Below are positions 34,927 through 44,004 of a stretch of 51,038 bases of DNA, piece after piece. Within the stretch, counting starts at the first letter, position 1. The number at the start of each line of letters is the position of its first letter. The stretch is from Streptococcaceae bacterium (GTDB lineage: Bacteria; Bacillota; Bacilli; Lactobacillales; Streptococcaceae), in the NCBI GenBank assembly GCA_031253335.1, contig JAIRWF010000044.1, forward strand, positions 1 to 51,038. Reading direction: 5' to 3'. The notes under the pieces were generated by a model. It worked only from the letters and a program-made list of their open reading frames with translations, was not told where the DNA came from and did no database searches. A program made the translations under genes and the position numbers.

Positions 34927-36165
34927 ATGAAAACTCCATTTATCTCAGATGCTGCCCTGAAAAAAATCGTTGCAACAACCCCCACCCCCTTCCACCTCTA
35001 CAATGAATCGGGTATCCGCCAGACTGCACGAGACTTATACAAAGCTTTTTCCTGGAACCCTCGTTTCAAAGAATATTTTGCGGTCAAAGCGACCCCAACA
35101 CCTGCAATTCTTAAAATACTTCAAGAAGAAGGCTGCGGCTTTGACTGTGCTTCTTCAGTTGAGCTCAAACTCGCTGAAAAAATCGGTGCAAAGGGTGATG
35201 CGATTATGTTTACGTCAAACGACACGGCACCAGGCGAATTTATGCAAGCTACAAGTCTCGGTGCGACCTGCACCTTGGACGCTTACGAGCTCATTCCTCA
35301 ATTTTTAGAAGAATCGCCTCAGGCAAAAGTCGTTTCTTTGCGCTACAACCCAGGAGGAACCTTTAGTATGGGCTCCATGATTATGGACATGCCGGGTGAA
35401 TCCAAATTTGGGATGACCCATGACCAAATCCTCGAAGCAGTCAAAGATCTCCATGCGGCTGGGATTGAAAAATTCGGCTTACATGCTTTTCTCGCAAGTA
35501 ATACCGTAACGAACGACTATTACCCCACTTTGGCGCGTCAAATCTTTGAATTAGTTCTTGAAATCCGTGAGAAGACGGGCGTGACACTTGATTTTGTCAA
35601 TCTTTCTGGTGGCGTGGGGATTGCTTACGAACCCGACCAAACCCCCAATGATATTTTCAAAATCGGCGAAGGTGTACATCACGTCTATGACGAACTTTTA
35701 GTGGCGAATGGGATTGACAAACTCCGCATCGTGACCGAGCTTGGTCGCTTTATGCTCGCACCAAACGGTATTCTTGTCACCAAAGTCCTGCATTTGAAGC
35801 ATACCTATCGAGATTATGTGGGGACCGATGCGACCGCGGCCAATCTCATGCGCCCTGCGATTTATGGGGCATACCACCACATCACAGTCGTCGGGAAAGA
35901 AAGCCAGCCGCATGATCATCTCTATGACGTTACAGGCTCCCTCTGTGAAAATAAAGATAAATTCGCCATTCAGCGTCAACTCCCAGAAATCGAAGAAGGG
36001 GATATTCTCGTCATTCACGATACGGGTGCGCATGGCGCTGCCATGGGCTATCAATACAATGGCAAACTCCGTTCGGCAGAAATTTTACTCCAACCTGACC
36101 AGACGACTCGTGAAATCAGGCGGGCCGAGACAGCTGAGGATTATTTCCAGACAATGATTTTCTGA
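34927..36165 (+). CDS. lysA: Diaminopimelate decarboxylase (group IV PLP decarboxylase)
   Basis: 412 residues. The PLP lysine is in YFAVKATPTPAIL (near residue 54), the glycine-rich phosphate site in LSGGVGIAYEPD, and ELGRFM and the active-site Cys in GSLCENKDKF follow. The usual HxGS block after the barrel strand reads HAFLASN instead, a variant seen in a subgroup annotated as diaminopimelate decarboxylase. The enzyme makes L-lysine from meso-diaminopimelate; a related substrate cannot be excluded on this variation alone. It is a single gene, with element E4 downstream. Confidence 0.85.
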   Translation: MKTPFISDAALKKIVATTPTPFHLYNESGIRQTARDLYKAFSWNPRFKEYFAVKATPTPAILKILQEEGCGFDCASSVELKLAEKIGAKGDAIMFTSNDTAPGEFMQATSLGATCTLDAYELIPQFLEESPQAKVVSLRYNPGGTFSMGSMIMDMPGESKFGMTHDQILEAVKDLHAAGIEKFGLHAFLASNTVTNDYYPTLARQIFELVLEIREKTGVTLDFVNLSGGVGIAYEPDQTPNDIFKIGEGVHHVYDELLVANGIDKLRIVTELGRFMLAPNGILVTKVLHLKHTYRDYVGTDATAANLMRPAIYGAYHHITVVGKESQPHDHLYDVTGSLCENKDKFAIQRQLPEIEEGDILVIHDTGAHGAAMGYQYNGKLRSAEILLQPDQTTREIRRAETAEDYFQTMIF

Positions 36166-36180
36166 AATCAAAGATAGTAT

Positions 36181-36303
36181 AGGGCGTGTCTAAAAACCGT
36201 TTTGCTTTTGAAGGGCTAACGCTGAGAACCGTTCATTCACTTGGCGTCTTGCGCCAAGCGGTTCTCAAAGTTAGACGAAAAAGCTGGTTTTTAGAGGTAA
36301 CCT
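36181..36303 (+). repeat. Mosaic hairpin element E4 (short form) after lysA
   Basis: The 123-nt core begins AGGGCGTGTCTA and ends TAGAGGTAACCT like the long elements. Its closing stem is different, CTAAAAACC/GGTTTTTAG, and still complementary. The flanks GATAGTAT (36173-36180) and ATACTATC (36306-36313) also pair. Inside are GCTTTT/AAAAGC, GCTAAC/GTTAG, GAGAACCG/CGGTTCTC and CTTGGCG/GCGCCAAG. TTAGACGAAAAAGC is shared with E2 and E3, and GTTCATTCACT with E1. Confidence 0.85.
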
Positions 36304-36356
36304 ATATACTATCTGAGGATTACTTGACAGTAACCCTCAACACATAAGGAGGTCTC

Positions 36357-37268
36357 ATGACCCTGACAATCAATCACGTCACCAAAACTTTTGGTGACAA
36401 AATCGCGGTGGAAAATCTTTCCATGACAGTCGCAGATGGTCGCGTGATGGGCCTCATCGGCCAAAATGGTGCGGGAAAAACGACGACTTTTCGCATGATT
36501 TTGAACTTCATCGTACAAGACGCGGGCGAAATTCTCTGGAATGGGAAAGCAATCAGTCATCGCGAGAAGTCGCGAATTGGCTTTTTACCAGAAGAACGCG
36601 GCCTGTATCAGAAAATGACGGTCGAGGACCAAATCTTGTATTTTGCGGAGCTTCACGGGATGAAGCGCTCAGACGCGCGCGTGAAATTGCAAGATTGGTT
36701 CACGCGGCTTGAGGTCGTGGGCAAGCTCACAGACAAGGTGCAGGCGCTCTCAAAAGGTAACGCGCAGAAAGTCCAGTTCATCGCGACCTTAATTCATGAG
36801 CCGGAGTTTTTGATTCTCGATGAGCCTTTCACGGGGCTAGACCCGGTCAATACAGAGCTCTTGCGCAATGAAATCAAACGTTTCAGAGATCAGGGCGCGG
36901 CGGTCATTTTCAGTAATCATAACATGAGCGACGTCGAACTTTTGAGCGACGACCTCTTGATGCTCAAACACGGCAAGACCGTGCTCTCTGGCGGGACCCA
37001 GGACATTCGCGAAAGTTTTGGCCGAACGCGGATTTATGTGGAGTCGGAAGTTGCAGAGAACGAGTTGATGGCGATTTCAGGTGTTTTATCAGTTGAAAGA
37101 CAGGGTCAAGGACGCTTAATCACGGTTTCCGAGGAAAGTGTTGGCAAAACTATTTTTCAAAAAGTAAGCCAAAATGGCTATGTGCAGGCTTTCGTACAGG
37201 CACCACCAACGCTTGATGAAATTTTCAGAAATGAAGTCGTAACAGATAAAGTGGAGGTGATCGCATGA
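36357..37268 (+). CDS. ABC transporter ATP-binding protein (NatA/YhaQ-like)
   Basis: 303 residues. Walker A GQNGAGKT (about 35-42), signature LSKGNAQKVQ, Walker B FLILDEPF, and the switch His in IFSNHNM. The variant signature LSKGN is typical of the NatA/YhaQ export subfamily. The C-terminal ~85 residues form an accessory domain. It overlaps the permease gene by 4 bp (ATGA), so the two form one exporter. AAGGAGG precedes the ATG. The cargo (sodium, drug or peptide) is unknown. Confidence 0.92.
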   Translation: MTLTINHVTKTFGDKIAVENLSMTVADGRVMGLIGQNGAGKTTTFRMILNFIVQDAGEILWNGKAISHREKSRIGFLPEERGLYQKMTVEDQILYFAELHGMKRSDARVKLQDWFTRLEVVGKLTDKVQALSKGNAQKVQFIATLIHEPEFLILDEPFTGLDPVNTELLRNEIKRFRDQGAAVIFSNHNMSDVELLSDDLLMLKHGKTVLSGGTQDIRESFGRTRIYVESEVAENELMAISGVLSVERQGQGRLITVSEESVGKTIFQKVSQNGYVQAFVQAPPTLDEIFRNEVVTDKVEVIA

Positions 37269-38662
37269 ACAACGCCTCACAGCTTCGCCTCGTTGCGAAA
37301 AATTCTTATCTGACGCGCCTGAAGTCCTTTAGTTTCTGGGCCATGGTCATTGGACCCTTGATGATTCCCTTGATTGGGATTTTGGTGAGCTTTTTGGCGG
37401 GAGGGAACACCACACCACAGCTCGCGATTGTCAATCAACCCGCATTGGTTCAAGTGTTCAAGGCGGATAAGTCCTCAGGGCTTGATGTGACTGCTGCTAG
37501 TAGTGCATCCAGCGCACGTTCTAAGCTGGCAGCTGGCAAGATTGACGGCTATCTGGTTGCGAACGCCGACGACAGCTACAAACTTTATCTTTCCACGAAA
37601 AGTTCACATAATCTGAGTGCTGATGCGATTTCAGGAATTTTGACGCAATATCAAATCACCCAACGGGCCAGTCAGATGAATTTGTCGCAGAAACAACTCG
37701 CAAGTCTTTTGACGCCTGCCAAGGTTACTTCAACTACCCAAAACTTCACGACGGGACAGGCACAAAATGCATCCGCTGCGGGTGCGAATACGGCGATTTC
37801 GATGTTTGCGACCGTCTTCATTTTCCTCATGATGACGATTTATGTTGGCGTCATTTCGCAGGAAATCGCAAACGAAAAGTCGAATCGTATCATGGAGATT
37901 TTGCTCGCAGCGACGAACACGCAAGTTCAGTATTACGGTAAGATTCTGGGAATTTTGGGGCTGGCTTTCACGCAGCTTGCGATTTACGCAGTCGGACTTG
38001 GCGGGATGTATCTCGGCTTTCGGGATAATGCCGCGGTCAAGGGCGTGCTTGACATGGTCAAAGGCGTCAATGCTGGCTTTTTCGCCTATGTGACGGTGAC
38101 AGCACTCGTTGCGATTGTGGCTTACTTGATTTTGGCGTCGATTGTGGCGAGTCTCGTCAATGAGCAGTCGCAGGCTCAACAAGCGGCGCAGCCCGTGACT
38201 TATATTGGCCTCATCGGCTACATCGCGGGCATCGCGCTGAATATTAATCCAGGAAATGTCCCGCTTCAAGTGTTGAGCTTCATTCCTTTTGTATCGCCGA
38301 CTATGATGGCGGGGCGTCTCGCGGGGCAGACTGTAGGCATGGGAGAAGCGCTGATTGCACTGGGCCTTCAGATTGTGGCAACGATTGCGATTGCCTTCTG
38401 GGGCGAGCGGATTTATGCACGCAATGTCTTGTCTTACAGCTCGGAGAGTATTGTTGGACAGTTGGTTCGGAGTGTGACCGGGCGTGAAACAAAAACTAAA
38501 GTTGTAAAAATTGAGAATGTGCAAAATTCAGATAAGAAACCGTGGTTCAAGAAACGTAGCTCAGGCATTGGCTACAATCCGAACACTTGGCAAGGTTGGC
38601 TGATTGTGATTGGGGCGGTGGTCGTGATTATCTTGATTCGTAACTTGCTTTTTAAAAAATAA
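37265..38662 (+). CDS. ABC-2 type transporter permease (NatB/YhaP-like)
   Basis: 465 residues. The first membrane helix is at about 22-45, a large extracellular domain at about 46-175 is Ser/Ala-rich, and a group of five or six helices lies at about 178-385. After a basic cytoplasmic loop (390-440) a last helix ends the protein (LIVIGAVVVIILIRNLLF). This topology matches NatB-like export permeases. It is the partner of the ATPase gene just upstream. Confidence 0.9.
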   Translation: MNNASQLRLVAKNSYLTRLKSFSFWAMVIGPLMIPLIGILVSFLAGGNTTPQLAIVNQPALVQVFKADKSSGLDVTAASSASSARSKLAAGKIDGYLVANADDSYKLYLSTKSSHNLSADAISGILTQYQITQRASQMNLSQKQLASLLTPAKVTSTTQNFTTGQAQNASAAGANTAISMFATVFIFLMMTIYVGVISQEIANEKSNRIMEILLAATNTQVQYYGKILGILGLAFTQLAIYAVGLGGMYLGFRDNAAVKGVLDMVKGVNAGFFAYVTVTALVAIVAYLILASIVASLVNEQSQAQQAAQPVTYIGLIGYIAGIALNINPGNVPLQVLSFIPFVSPTMMAGRLAGQTVGMGEALIALGLQIVATIAIAFWGERIYARNVLSYSSESIVGQLVRSVTGRETKTKVVKIENVQNSDKKPWFKKRSSGIGYNPNTWQGWLIVIGAVVVIILIRNLLFKK

Positions 38663-38673
38663 TATGTTACAAT
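38645..38673 (+). promoter_or_regulatory. Promoter of infC-rpmI-rplT
   Basis: -35 TTGCTT (38645-38650), 17 bp, extended -10 TG-t-TACAAT (38665-38673). It lies in the end of the permease gene. Confidence 0.65.
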
Positions 38674-38679
38674 GTTAGA

Positions 38680-38800
38680 GTTGAAAGTTCGGCTCCCGCT
38701 GACGCCTCAGGCTCATAAGCCTTGGCAACGATTAAATTTGAACAATTTTTTCGTCTGGGAGTTTGCTGTAAACTCTCAGTTTTTATTTCAACGATTTTAG
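38680..38800 (+). promoter_or_regulatory. Structured leader of infC with an attenuator (L20-leader type)
   Basis: The leader contains GCCTCAGGC/GCCTTGGC inverted segments and ends in a terminator-like hairpin, CTGGGAGTTT and AAACTCTCAG followed by TTTTT (38754-38786), some 35 nt before the infC start. The infC operon of Firmicutes is known to be controlled by L20 binding to a leader that ends in such a terminator. Assignment to that class is by position and architecture; sequence similarity to the Bacillus leader was not checked. Confidence 0.65.
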
Positions 38801-38819
38801 ATTAGAAAGGAACATTCCC

Positions 38820-39341
38820 ATCGCTAGAGAACAAGTCACGATGAACGAACAAATCCGTGCAAAGGAAGTTCGGCTCATCTCTGAAGATGGAGATCAGTTA
38901 GGCATTACGGCTACAACTGACGCCCTCCACCAAGCACAAGACGCAGGTCTTGATTTAGTCCTCATTTCTGCACAGGCAACACCGCCCGTCGCAAAAATAA
39001 TGGATTTTTCAAAGTTCAAATTTGAACAAAAGAAAAAACAAAAAGAGGCTAAGAAAAATCAGCAACAGACGACCATAAAAGAAGTCCGCCTCTCGCCCGT
39101 TATTGACGAAAATGACTTTAACACAAAGCTCAAGCAAGCCATCAAATTCTTGCAAGCAGGCAACAAAGTAAAAGTCAGCATTCGTTTTAGAGGGCGTATG
39201 ATTACCCACCAGGATGTCGGACGTGATGTCATGGACAAATTTGCTGAAGCTACAAAAGAAGTAGCTACCGTTGAACAACGGGCAAAAATGGATGGCCGCC
39301 AGATGTTCTTACAACTCGCGCCTATCCGAGACAAAAAATAA
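38820..39341 (+). CDS. infC: Translation initiation factor IF-3 with an ATC start codon
   Basis: 173 residues from the ATC at 38820. IF3-N begins at [19 protein letters not shown], the linker is basic ([15 protein letters not shown]), and IF3-C has [21 protein letters not shown] and [17 protein letters not shown]. The first ATG (38841) has no ribosome site; AGAAAGGA lies 8 nt before ATC, in frame, and rare start codons (ATT, ATC) are a known autoregulatory trait of infC. IF3 binds 30S subunits and rejects wrong starts, and on a rare start it limits its own synthesis. Confidence 0.88.
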   Translation: MAREQVTMNEQIRAKEVRLISEDGDQLGITATTDALHQAQDAGLDLVLISAQATPPVAKIMDFSKFKFEQKKKQKEAKKNQQQTTIKEVRLSPVIDENDFNTKLKQAIKFLQAGNKVKVSIRFRGRMITHQDVGRDVMDKFAEATKEVATVEQRAKMDGRQMFLQLAPIRDKK

Positions 39342-39371
39342 GCGATAAGCTTACCTAAGAAAGGATTTATT

Positions 39372-39572
39372 ATGCCAAAACAAAAAACACACCGCGCATC
39401 TGCTAAGCGCTTTAAACGTACTGGCTCAGGTGGTCTCAAGCGTTTCCACGCTTATACAAGCCATCGCTTCCACGGAAAGACGAAAAAACAACGCCGGCAC
39501 CTTCGCAAAGGAACAATGGTAAACTTTAGCGATTTCAAACGTATCCGCCGCATGGTAGCGACGATGCGTTAA
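39372..39572 (+). CDS. rpmI: 50S ribosomal protein L35
   Basis: 66 residues, the full family length. [20 protein letters not shown] is the conserved start, and [11 protein letters not shown] is typical of the basic rRNA-binding middle. AGAAAGGA precedes the ATG. The last bases (ACGATGCGTTAAG) are repeated 61 bp downstream in the rpmI-rplT spacer. Confidence 0.98.
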   Translation: MPKQKTHRASAKRFKRTGSGGLKRFHAYTSHRFHGKTKKQRRHLRKGTMVNFSDFKRIRRMVATMR

Positions 39573-39735
39573 GCGAGTCGCTACCGAGTTGGAAAGTCAA
39601 CGATTTGACTTTTGGGCGAGGACGATGCGTTAAGCAAGCTTGCTTGCTGTGTTGGAAGTCTCGAGGCGCTTGCAGCCGAGAGAGACGATGATTCAAATGA
39701 CTACACATCTGATGTGTAGTGAATAATGACAGAAA
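39561..39735 (+). repeat. Tandem hairpin units between rpmI and rplT
   Basis: ACGATG starts at 39561 (inside the rpmI end), 39622 and 39685. Units 1 and 2 share ACGATGCGTTAAGC and TTGGAA-GTC, while their stems differ but stay self-complementary: GCGA/TCGC then AAAGTCA/TTGACTTT in unit 1, and AAGCAAG/CTTGCTT then GTCTC-GGC/GCC-GAGAC in unit 2. The partial unit 3 has ACTACACATC/GATGTGTAGT. Confidence 0.8.
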
Positions 39736-39758
39736 AATAACCAAGGAGAACTAAAAAT

Positions 39759-40112
39759 ATGGCACGTGTTAAAGGAAGCGTGGCGACACGTAAACGTCGC
39801 AAACGCGTATTAAAACTTGCAAAAGGGTATTATGGTGCAAAGCACATCCTTTTCAAAACTGCTCATGAGCAGGTCATGAACTCATACTACTACGCATTCC
39901 GTGATCGCAGGCAAAAAAAGCGTGATTTCCGCAAACTCTGGATTGCGCGTATCAATGCAGCGGCACGTATGAATGGCTTGTCTTATAGCAAGCTCATGCA
40001 TGGCTTGAAACTCGCTGAGATTGAAATCAACCGTAAGATGTTGGCAGACCTCGCTGTAAATGATGAAAAAGCTTTTACAAGCTTGGCAAATGCTGCAAAA
40101 AAAGCTTTGTAA
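39759..40112 (+). CDS. rplT: 50S ribosomal protein L20
   Basis: 117 residues. [32 protein letters not shown] is the basic N-terminal extension that threads 23S rRNA, and the globular C-terminus (about 60-117) also binds leader mRNA in autoregulation. AAGGAG precedes the ATG. It ends the infC operon, before a strong terminator. Confidence 0.98.
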   Translation: MARVKGSVATRKRRKRVLKLAKGYYGAKHILFKTAHEQVMNSYYYAFRDRRQKKRDFRKLWIARINAAARMNGLSYSKLMHGLKLAEIEINRKMLADLAVNDEKAFTSLANAAKKAL

Positions 40113-40120
40113 GAAATTCA

Positions 40121-40152
40121 AAAATTGTTTCCGAATTTGGAAACAATTTTTT
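40121..40152 (+). terminator. Terminator of the infC operon
   Basis: AAAATTGTTTCC and GGAAACAATTTTTT with a 6-nt loop. Confidence 0.92.
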
Positions 40153-40158
40153 GTACTC

Positions 40159-40182
40159 AAAAAGCTGCATTAGCAGCTTTTT
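40159..40182 (-). terminator. Terminator of the CAP-domain gene (works in both directions)
   Basis: AAAAAGCTGC, ATTA loop, GCAGCTTTTT, 12 bp after the minus-strand stop. Confidence 0.9.
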
Positions 40183-40194
40183 AAAAAGTTTTCA

Positions 40195-41850
40195 TTAGAT
40201 TGGCTTAACAGATGAGAAGTCAGGAATGGCATAGAAAGTAGCTATGGCACTACCCGTAAGTTTAGAGACAGGATCCGTATAATAGAGCATGATACTATAA
40301 GCAATCGTCCCATCAGATAGAGAGGTTTGAGAAACGACCTTATAACTAATGGCACTCGAAGGGATTGCTTTTCCTTCGCTATCAAACCCTGCCATATAGA
40401 GAAGACCTGCGGTAAAGCGTTGCGTCGTATAAAGATAACCAGCAGTCGCATAAATCTTAGGAGCAGTCGCTGTCGTTGTAGTAGCAGTTGTTGTTGTGCT
40501 AGAGGTAGAAGTACTATTTGCAGCAGAACTAGATGTAGTAGTGGCACTGGAGCTACTTGACGCATGACTAGAAGAAGCTGCAGCACTTGAAGAAGCTGCA
40601 GCACTTGAAGAACTGGCTGCGGCACTTGAAGAACTGGCTGCGGCACTACTAGCAGCTTTCACAGCACTACTATAAGCAGATTGAGCTGCAGAGGAGACAA
40701 CAGCCGCAGAGCTAGAAGCAGCTGTCGCACTGGATAAAGCTGATTTTGCACTTGTTAAGAGACTAGAGGCACTACTAGAAGCTTTTGTAGCTGCTGATAA
40801 CGCACTGGATGCTGAGGAAATTGCAGCAGTTGAGGTACTTGAAGCCTTGACATAAACCCAGGTAATGTTTGGAAGTGGTACGACATTAGGTCGTGTTGGA
40901 GGCACCACATTCGCCATAGAGACAGCAGAGTCGTATAGGGATACACTCGTATATTCAGGAGCTTCAAAGGCTGCAAAGAAATCATAGCCACCAGAAATAG
41001 GCGTGGATAGGTACTCAATCCCTAAGGCAAAAGAAGGTCCACCATAGAGTAAGTTGGCAAGGTGTCCGTAATGGTCAGTCGTTGCGTCAACATTATCAGA
41101 CTCATCATACCAGTCCATCACGAGGTAGTAAGCAACTTCTTGATCAGAAAGCATCTGATCCACGATGTCCCCGTTTGCAGAAATATCTTCAGTATAACCA
41201 CCAGCATTAGAACCATAAGTCTTACTATAGTGACTAAAGTCAGAAATAATCTCAGATGCGCGCACATTGGCAACAGATTGTAGAGAAGAGCTATAGGTTA
41301 ATGGACTAATCCCGTTCAAAGAACGAAGTTCATTAACATAGCTCAAGAAATAAGAGTCAATCGCAGATGCGTTTGGCACATAAGAGCTTGAAGGAGCTAC
41401 TTGTGTGACAGTCAAGGAGCTTGTAAAGGTCGTAGATGGGAAATAGCTAGAGCTAGCAAGATTTTGTGTGGCCACAACAGTTGTACCTTTAGAAGCAGCT
41501 GCATTAAGGCTGTTTAAGACAGCTGTATCAGAAGCAACGGCTGCACTTGCTGAGTTGGATAAACTTGTTGCACTGCTCACAGCTGCACTAGCAGTTGACA
41601 CAGCACTTTTTGCGGCACTGACTAGACTTGATGCCGAGCTGACAGCACTAGCTGCTGAAGAAACAGCAGAAGTAGCCGTTGAACTTGCGACGCCTAATGT
41701 TTCGGCAACTTTTGGTGTTGCAGATACGAGTATTGTCGTAGAGGCCTTTGCTTGTGGACCTCCGGCGACTGCAAGTACAGCTCCCGCAACAGTTGCTGCG
41801 CCGACTAGCCAGGGCTTACTTGTATGTTTTTTGTCATGTTTGTGTGACAT
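40195..41850 (-). CDS. Secreted CAP-domain (SCP/YkwD) protein with Ser/Ala-rich arms
   Basis: 551 residues. Signal peptide 1-36 (basic start, hydrophobic core, cleavage near AKA-S). Ser/Ala/Val stalk 50-120. CAP domain about 160-335, with YVNELRSLNGISPLTYSSSL, VRASE, DFSH and the DHYGHLANLLYGG block that carries the cavity His. A second Ser/Ala/Thr-rich region (338-465) is followed by an ~85-residue beta-rich C-terminal domain. There is no LPXTG and no hydrophobic anchor, so it is released or held non-covalently. The stalks are typical O-glycosylation targets. GGAGG precedes the ATG. It is a close domain relative of the 44343 gene product. Confidence 0.88.
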   Translation of the reverse strand: MSHKHDKKHTSKPWLVGAATVAGAVLAVAGGPQAKASTTILVSATPKVAETLGVASSTATSAVSSAASAVSSASSLVSAAKSAVSTASAAVSSATSLSNSASAAVASDTAVLNSLNAAASKGTTVVATQNLASSSYFPSTTFTSSLTVTQVAPSSSYVPNASAIDSYFLSYVNELRSLNGISPLTYSSSLQSVANVRASEIISDFSHYSKTYGSNAGGYTEDISANGDIVDQMLSDQEVAYYLVMDWYDESDNVDATTDHYGHLANLLYGGPSFALGIEYLSTPISGGYDFFAAFEAPEYTSVSLYDSAVSMANVVPPTRPNVVPLPNITWVYVKASSTSTAAISSASSALSAATKASSSASSLLTSAKSALSSATAASSSAAVVSSAAQSAYSSAVKAASSAAASSSSAAASSSSAAASSSAAASSSHASSSSSATTTSSSAANSTSTSSTTTTATTTTATAPKIYATAGYLYTTQRFTAGLLYMAGFDSEGKAIPSSAISYKVVSQTSLSDGTIAYSIMLYYTDPVSKLTGSAIATFYAIPDFSSVKPI

Positions 41851-41885
41851 AAATCCTCCATCAGTTTACATTAAGACTTCCGTAC

Positions 41886-41914
41886 ATTCTACCTTATTTA
41901 GTACTTTTTGTCAA
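41886..41914 (-). promoter_or_regulatory. Promoter of the CAP-domain gene
   Basis: Minus strand: -35 TTGACA (41909-41914), 17 bp, -10 TAGAAT (41886-41891). Confidence 0.8.
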
Positions 41915-41949
41915 TTTTTTTGAATATCTCCCTCTTATGGAGTTGGTTT

Positions 41950-43773
41950 TTAGTCCTCATCCATACTCAATACACTCAAGAACGCCTCCTGTGGCACTTC
42001 CACAGAGCCAATCGCTTTCATGCGTTTCTTACCGGCTTTCTGCTTCTCCAGTAATTTCTTCTTCCGCGAAATATCGCCTCCGTAACACTTGGCGAGCACA
42101 TTTTTCCGCAAGGCCTTAATATCGGCCCGTGCGAGAATCTTCCCACCTGCTGCTGCCTGAATCGGCACTTCAAAGAGTTGCCTTGGAATCAAGGTCTTCA
42201 ATTTTTCGACAATCTGTCGTCCGCGTTCCTGCGCAAACTCGGTATGCGCGATAAAGCTCAAAGCATCCACCTTTTCGCCATTCAGCAAAATATCGAGTTT
42301 CATGAGTTTTGACTCGCGATACTCCGAAATCTCATAATCAAAGCTCGCATAACCCTTCGTTGAGGATTTTAATTTATCAAAAAAGTCAAAGACAATCTCG
42401 CTCAAAGGCATGTTATAGATGACATTCACACGATTCATCTCAAGATAATCCATCGTCACAAAGTCGCCACGCTTGCGCTGTGCAAGCTCCATAACTGCGC
42501 CGACATAATCATTAGGCACCATGATTTGCGCTTTGACAAAGGGTTCTTCGATTTTTGCAATTCGCCCTGGATCAGGAAATTCCGACGGGTTCGCCACTTC
42601 ATGCCTCTCACCATCGCTTGTCGTCACATGATAAACTACACTGGGGGCTGTCATGATGAGATCTAAGTCAAACTCGCGTTCCAAGCGCTCTTGGATGACA
42701 TCCATGTGCAAGAGGCCTAAAAAACCACAGCGAAAGCCAAATCCGAGGGCTTGGGACGTTTCCGCTTCAAATTGCAGACTCGCATCATTGAGCTGTAATT
42801 TCTCTAGGGCATCCCGTAGATCGTTGTATTTATTGGTCTCCACAGGATATATCCCAGCAAAGACCATGGGATTCATCTTTTTATAGCCCTTGTGCGGTTC
42901 AGCCGTAGGATGCTCAGCATTGGTAATCGTATCCCCCACACGGGTATCGGCGACCGTCTTAATACTTGCAGCAACATAACCGACGTCCCCCGCCATGAGA
43001 AAATCACGGGAGACAGCTTTGGGCGTGAAAATCCCAACTTCCGTGACTTCAAATTCTTTGCCTGAGGCCATGAGGCGGATTTTATCGCCGACTTTCACCG
43101 TCCCATCCGTTAAGCGAATCTGTAAAATGACGCCCCGATAAGCATCATAAACCGAGTCAAAGATTAAAGCCTTGAGTGGAGCTTCGACGTCTCCTGCAGG
43201 TGCTGGAACTTTCGCTACAATCTGTTCTAAAATTTCTTCAATCCCAATCCCTGCTTTGGCAGACGCCAAAACTGCTTCACTCGCATCCAGCCCAATAACA
43301 TCTTCAATCTCTTGGCGCACGAGCTCAGGCTCCGCCGCAGGTAAATCAATCTTGTTGATGACGGGCAAAATCTCCAAGTCATTATCCAGCGCCAAATAGA
43401 CATTGGCCAAGGTCTGCGCTTCAATCCCTTGCGCCGCATCGACGACCAAAATCGCCCCTTCACAGGCAGCGAGACTCCGTGAGACTTCATAGCTAAAATC
43501 CACGTGCCCTGGCGTGTCAATCAAATGAAAAATATAAGTTTTGCCATCTTTCGCATGATAATTGAGTTCAATCGCATTGAGCTTGATCGTAATCCCACGT
43601 TCCCGCTCCAAATCCATCGAATCAAGCATTTGCGCTTGCAATTCGCGCTTTGAGACCGTCTCCGTGAGTTCCAAAATCCGGTCTGCGAGAGTCGATTTCC
43701 CATGGTCAATATGCGCAATAATCGAAAAGTTGCGGATTAAGGCTTGGCGATTTCTCATTTCTGTTAAGTCCAT
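41950..43773 (-). CDS. lepA: Elongation factor 4 (LepA)
   Basis: 607 residues. G1 is AHIDHGKST, the switch regions hold ERERGITIK and DTPGHVDF, and NKID gives G4. The EF-G-like domains follow, and the LepA-specific C-terminal domain ends with [37 protein letters not shown], a basic stretch that reaches the tRNA site. LepA is a ribosomal GTPase that affects initiation and elongation under ionic stress. The ATG is 10 nt after an extended -10 box, leaving a leader of only about three bases and no ribosome site. Confidence 0.97.
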   Translation of the reverse strand: MDLTEMRNRQALIRNFSIIAHIDHGKSTLADRILELTETVSKRELQAQMLDSMDLERERGITIKLNAIELNYHAKDGKTYIFHLIDTPGHVDFSYEVSRSLAACEGAILVVDAAQGIEAQTLANVYLALDNDLEILPVINKIDLPAAEPELVRQEIEDVIGLDASEAVLASAKAGIGIEEILEQIVAKVPAPAGDVEAPLKALIFDSVYDAYRGVILQIRLTDGTVKVGDKIRLMASGKEFEVTEVGIFTPKAVSRDFLMAGDVGYVAASIKTVADTRVGDTITNAEHPTAEPHKGYKKMNPMVFAGIYPVETNKYNDLRDALEKLQLNDASLQFEAETSQALGFGFRCGFLGLLHMDVIQERLEREFDLDLIMTAPSVVYHVTTSDGERHEVANPSEFPDPGRIAKIEEPFVKAQIMVPNDYVGAVMELAQRKRGDFVTMDYLEMNRVNVIYNMPLSEIVFDFFDKLKSSTKGYASFDYEISEYRESKLMKLDILLNGEKVDALSFIAHTEFAQERGRQIVEKLKTLIPRQLFEVPIQAAAGGKILARADIKALRKNVLAKCYGGDISRKKKLLEKQKAGKKRMKAIGSVEVPQEAFLSVLSMDED

Positions 43774-43783
43774 ATTAAAGAAA

Positions 43784-43792
43784 AGTATAACA
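43784..43792 (-). promoter_or_regulatory. Extended -10 promoter of lepA with a nearly absent leader
   Basis: Minus strand TG-t-TATACT, ten bases, then ATG at 43773. Confidence 0.6.
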
Positions 43793-43898
43793 AAATTTCA
43801 TTTTCGGCGCAAATTTATGCGTTTTTTCAAATTTTTTTGAGATACAAGATATAGTAGCCAAATAAGCATTTCAAAAAATTAACGACTAGGGATAGTAT

Positions 43899-43921
43899 TT
43901 ATCCACAAAAAATGTGGATAA
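43899..43921. other. Inverted pair of perfect DnaA boxes
   Basis: TTATCCACA (43899-43907) and TGTGGATAA (43913-43921) are the exact consensus 9-mer in opposite orientation, five A apart, in the divergent spacer between lepA and the 44343 gene. This could be a DnaA-binding site or simply a hairpin. Confidence 0.6.
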
Positions 43922-43948
43922 GCTGTGAAAATTTAAGGGACTTAAACC

Positions 43949-43977
43949 TTGACATCTAAAAAAAAATAGTTTAGACT
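43949..43977 (+). promoter_or_regulatory. Candidate promoter of the 44343 operon
   Basis: -35 TTGACA (43949-43954), 17 bp, -10 TAGACT (43972-43977). It lies 365 bp before the ATG and would give a long leader with the hairpin at 44005-44092 and the C tract at 44162. Confidence 0.5.
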
Positions 43978-44004
43978 TAACACTAGCCTAAGCTCACTTA
44001 TCAG

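Noticed and set aside
43899-43921. Chromosome origin
   Set aside because: Only two DnaA boxes and no dnaA, dnaN or rpmH nearby.
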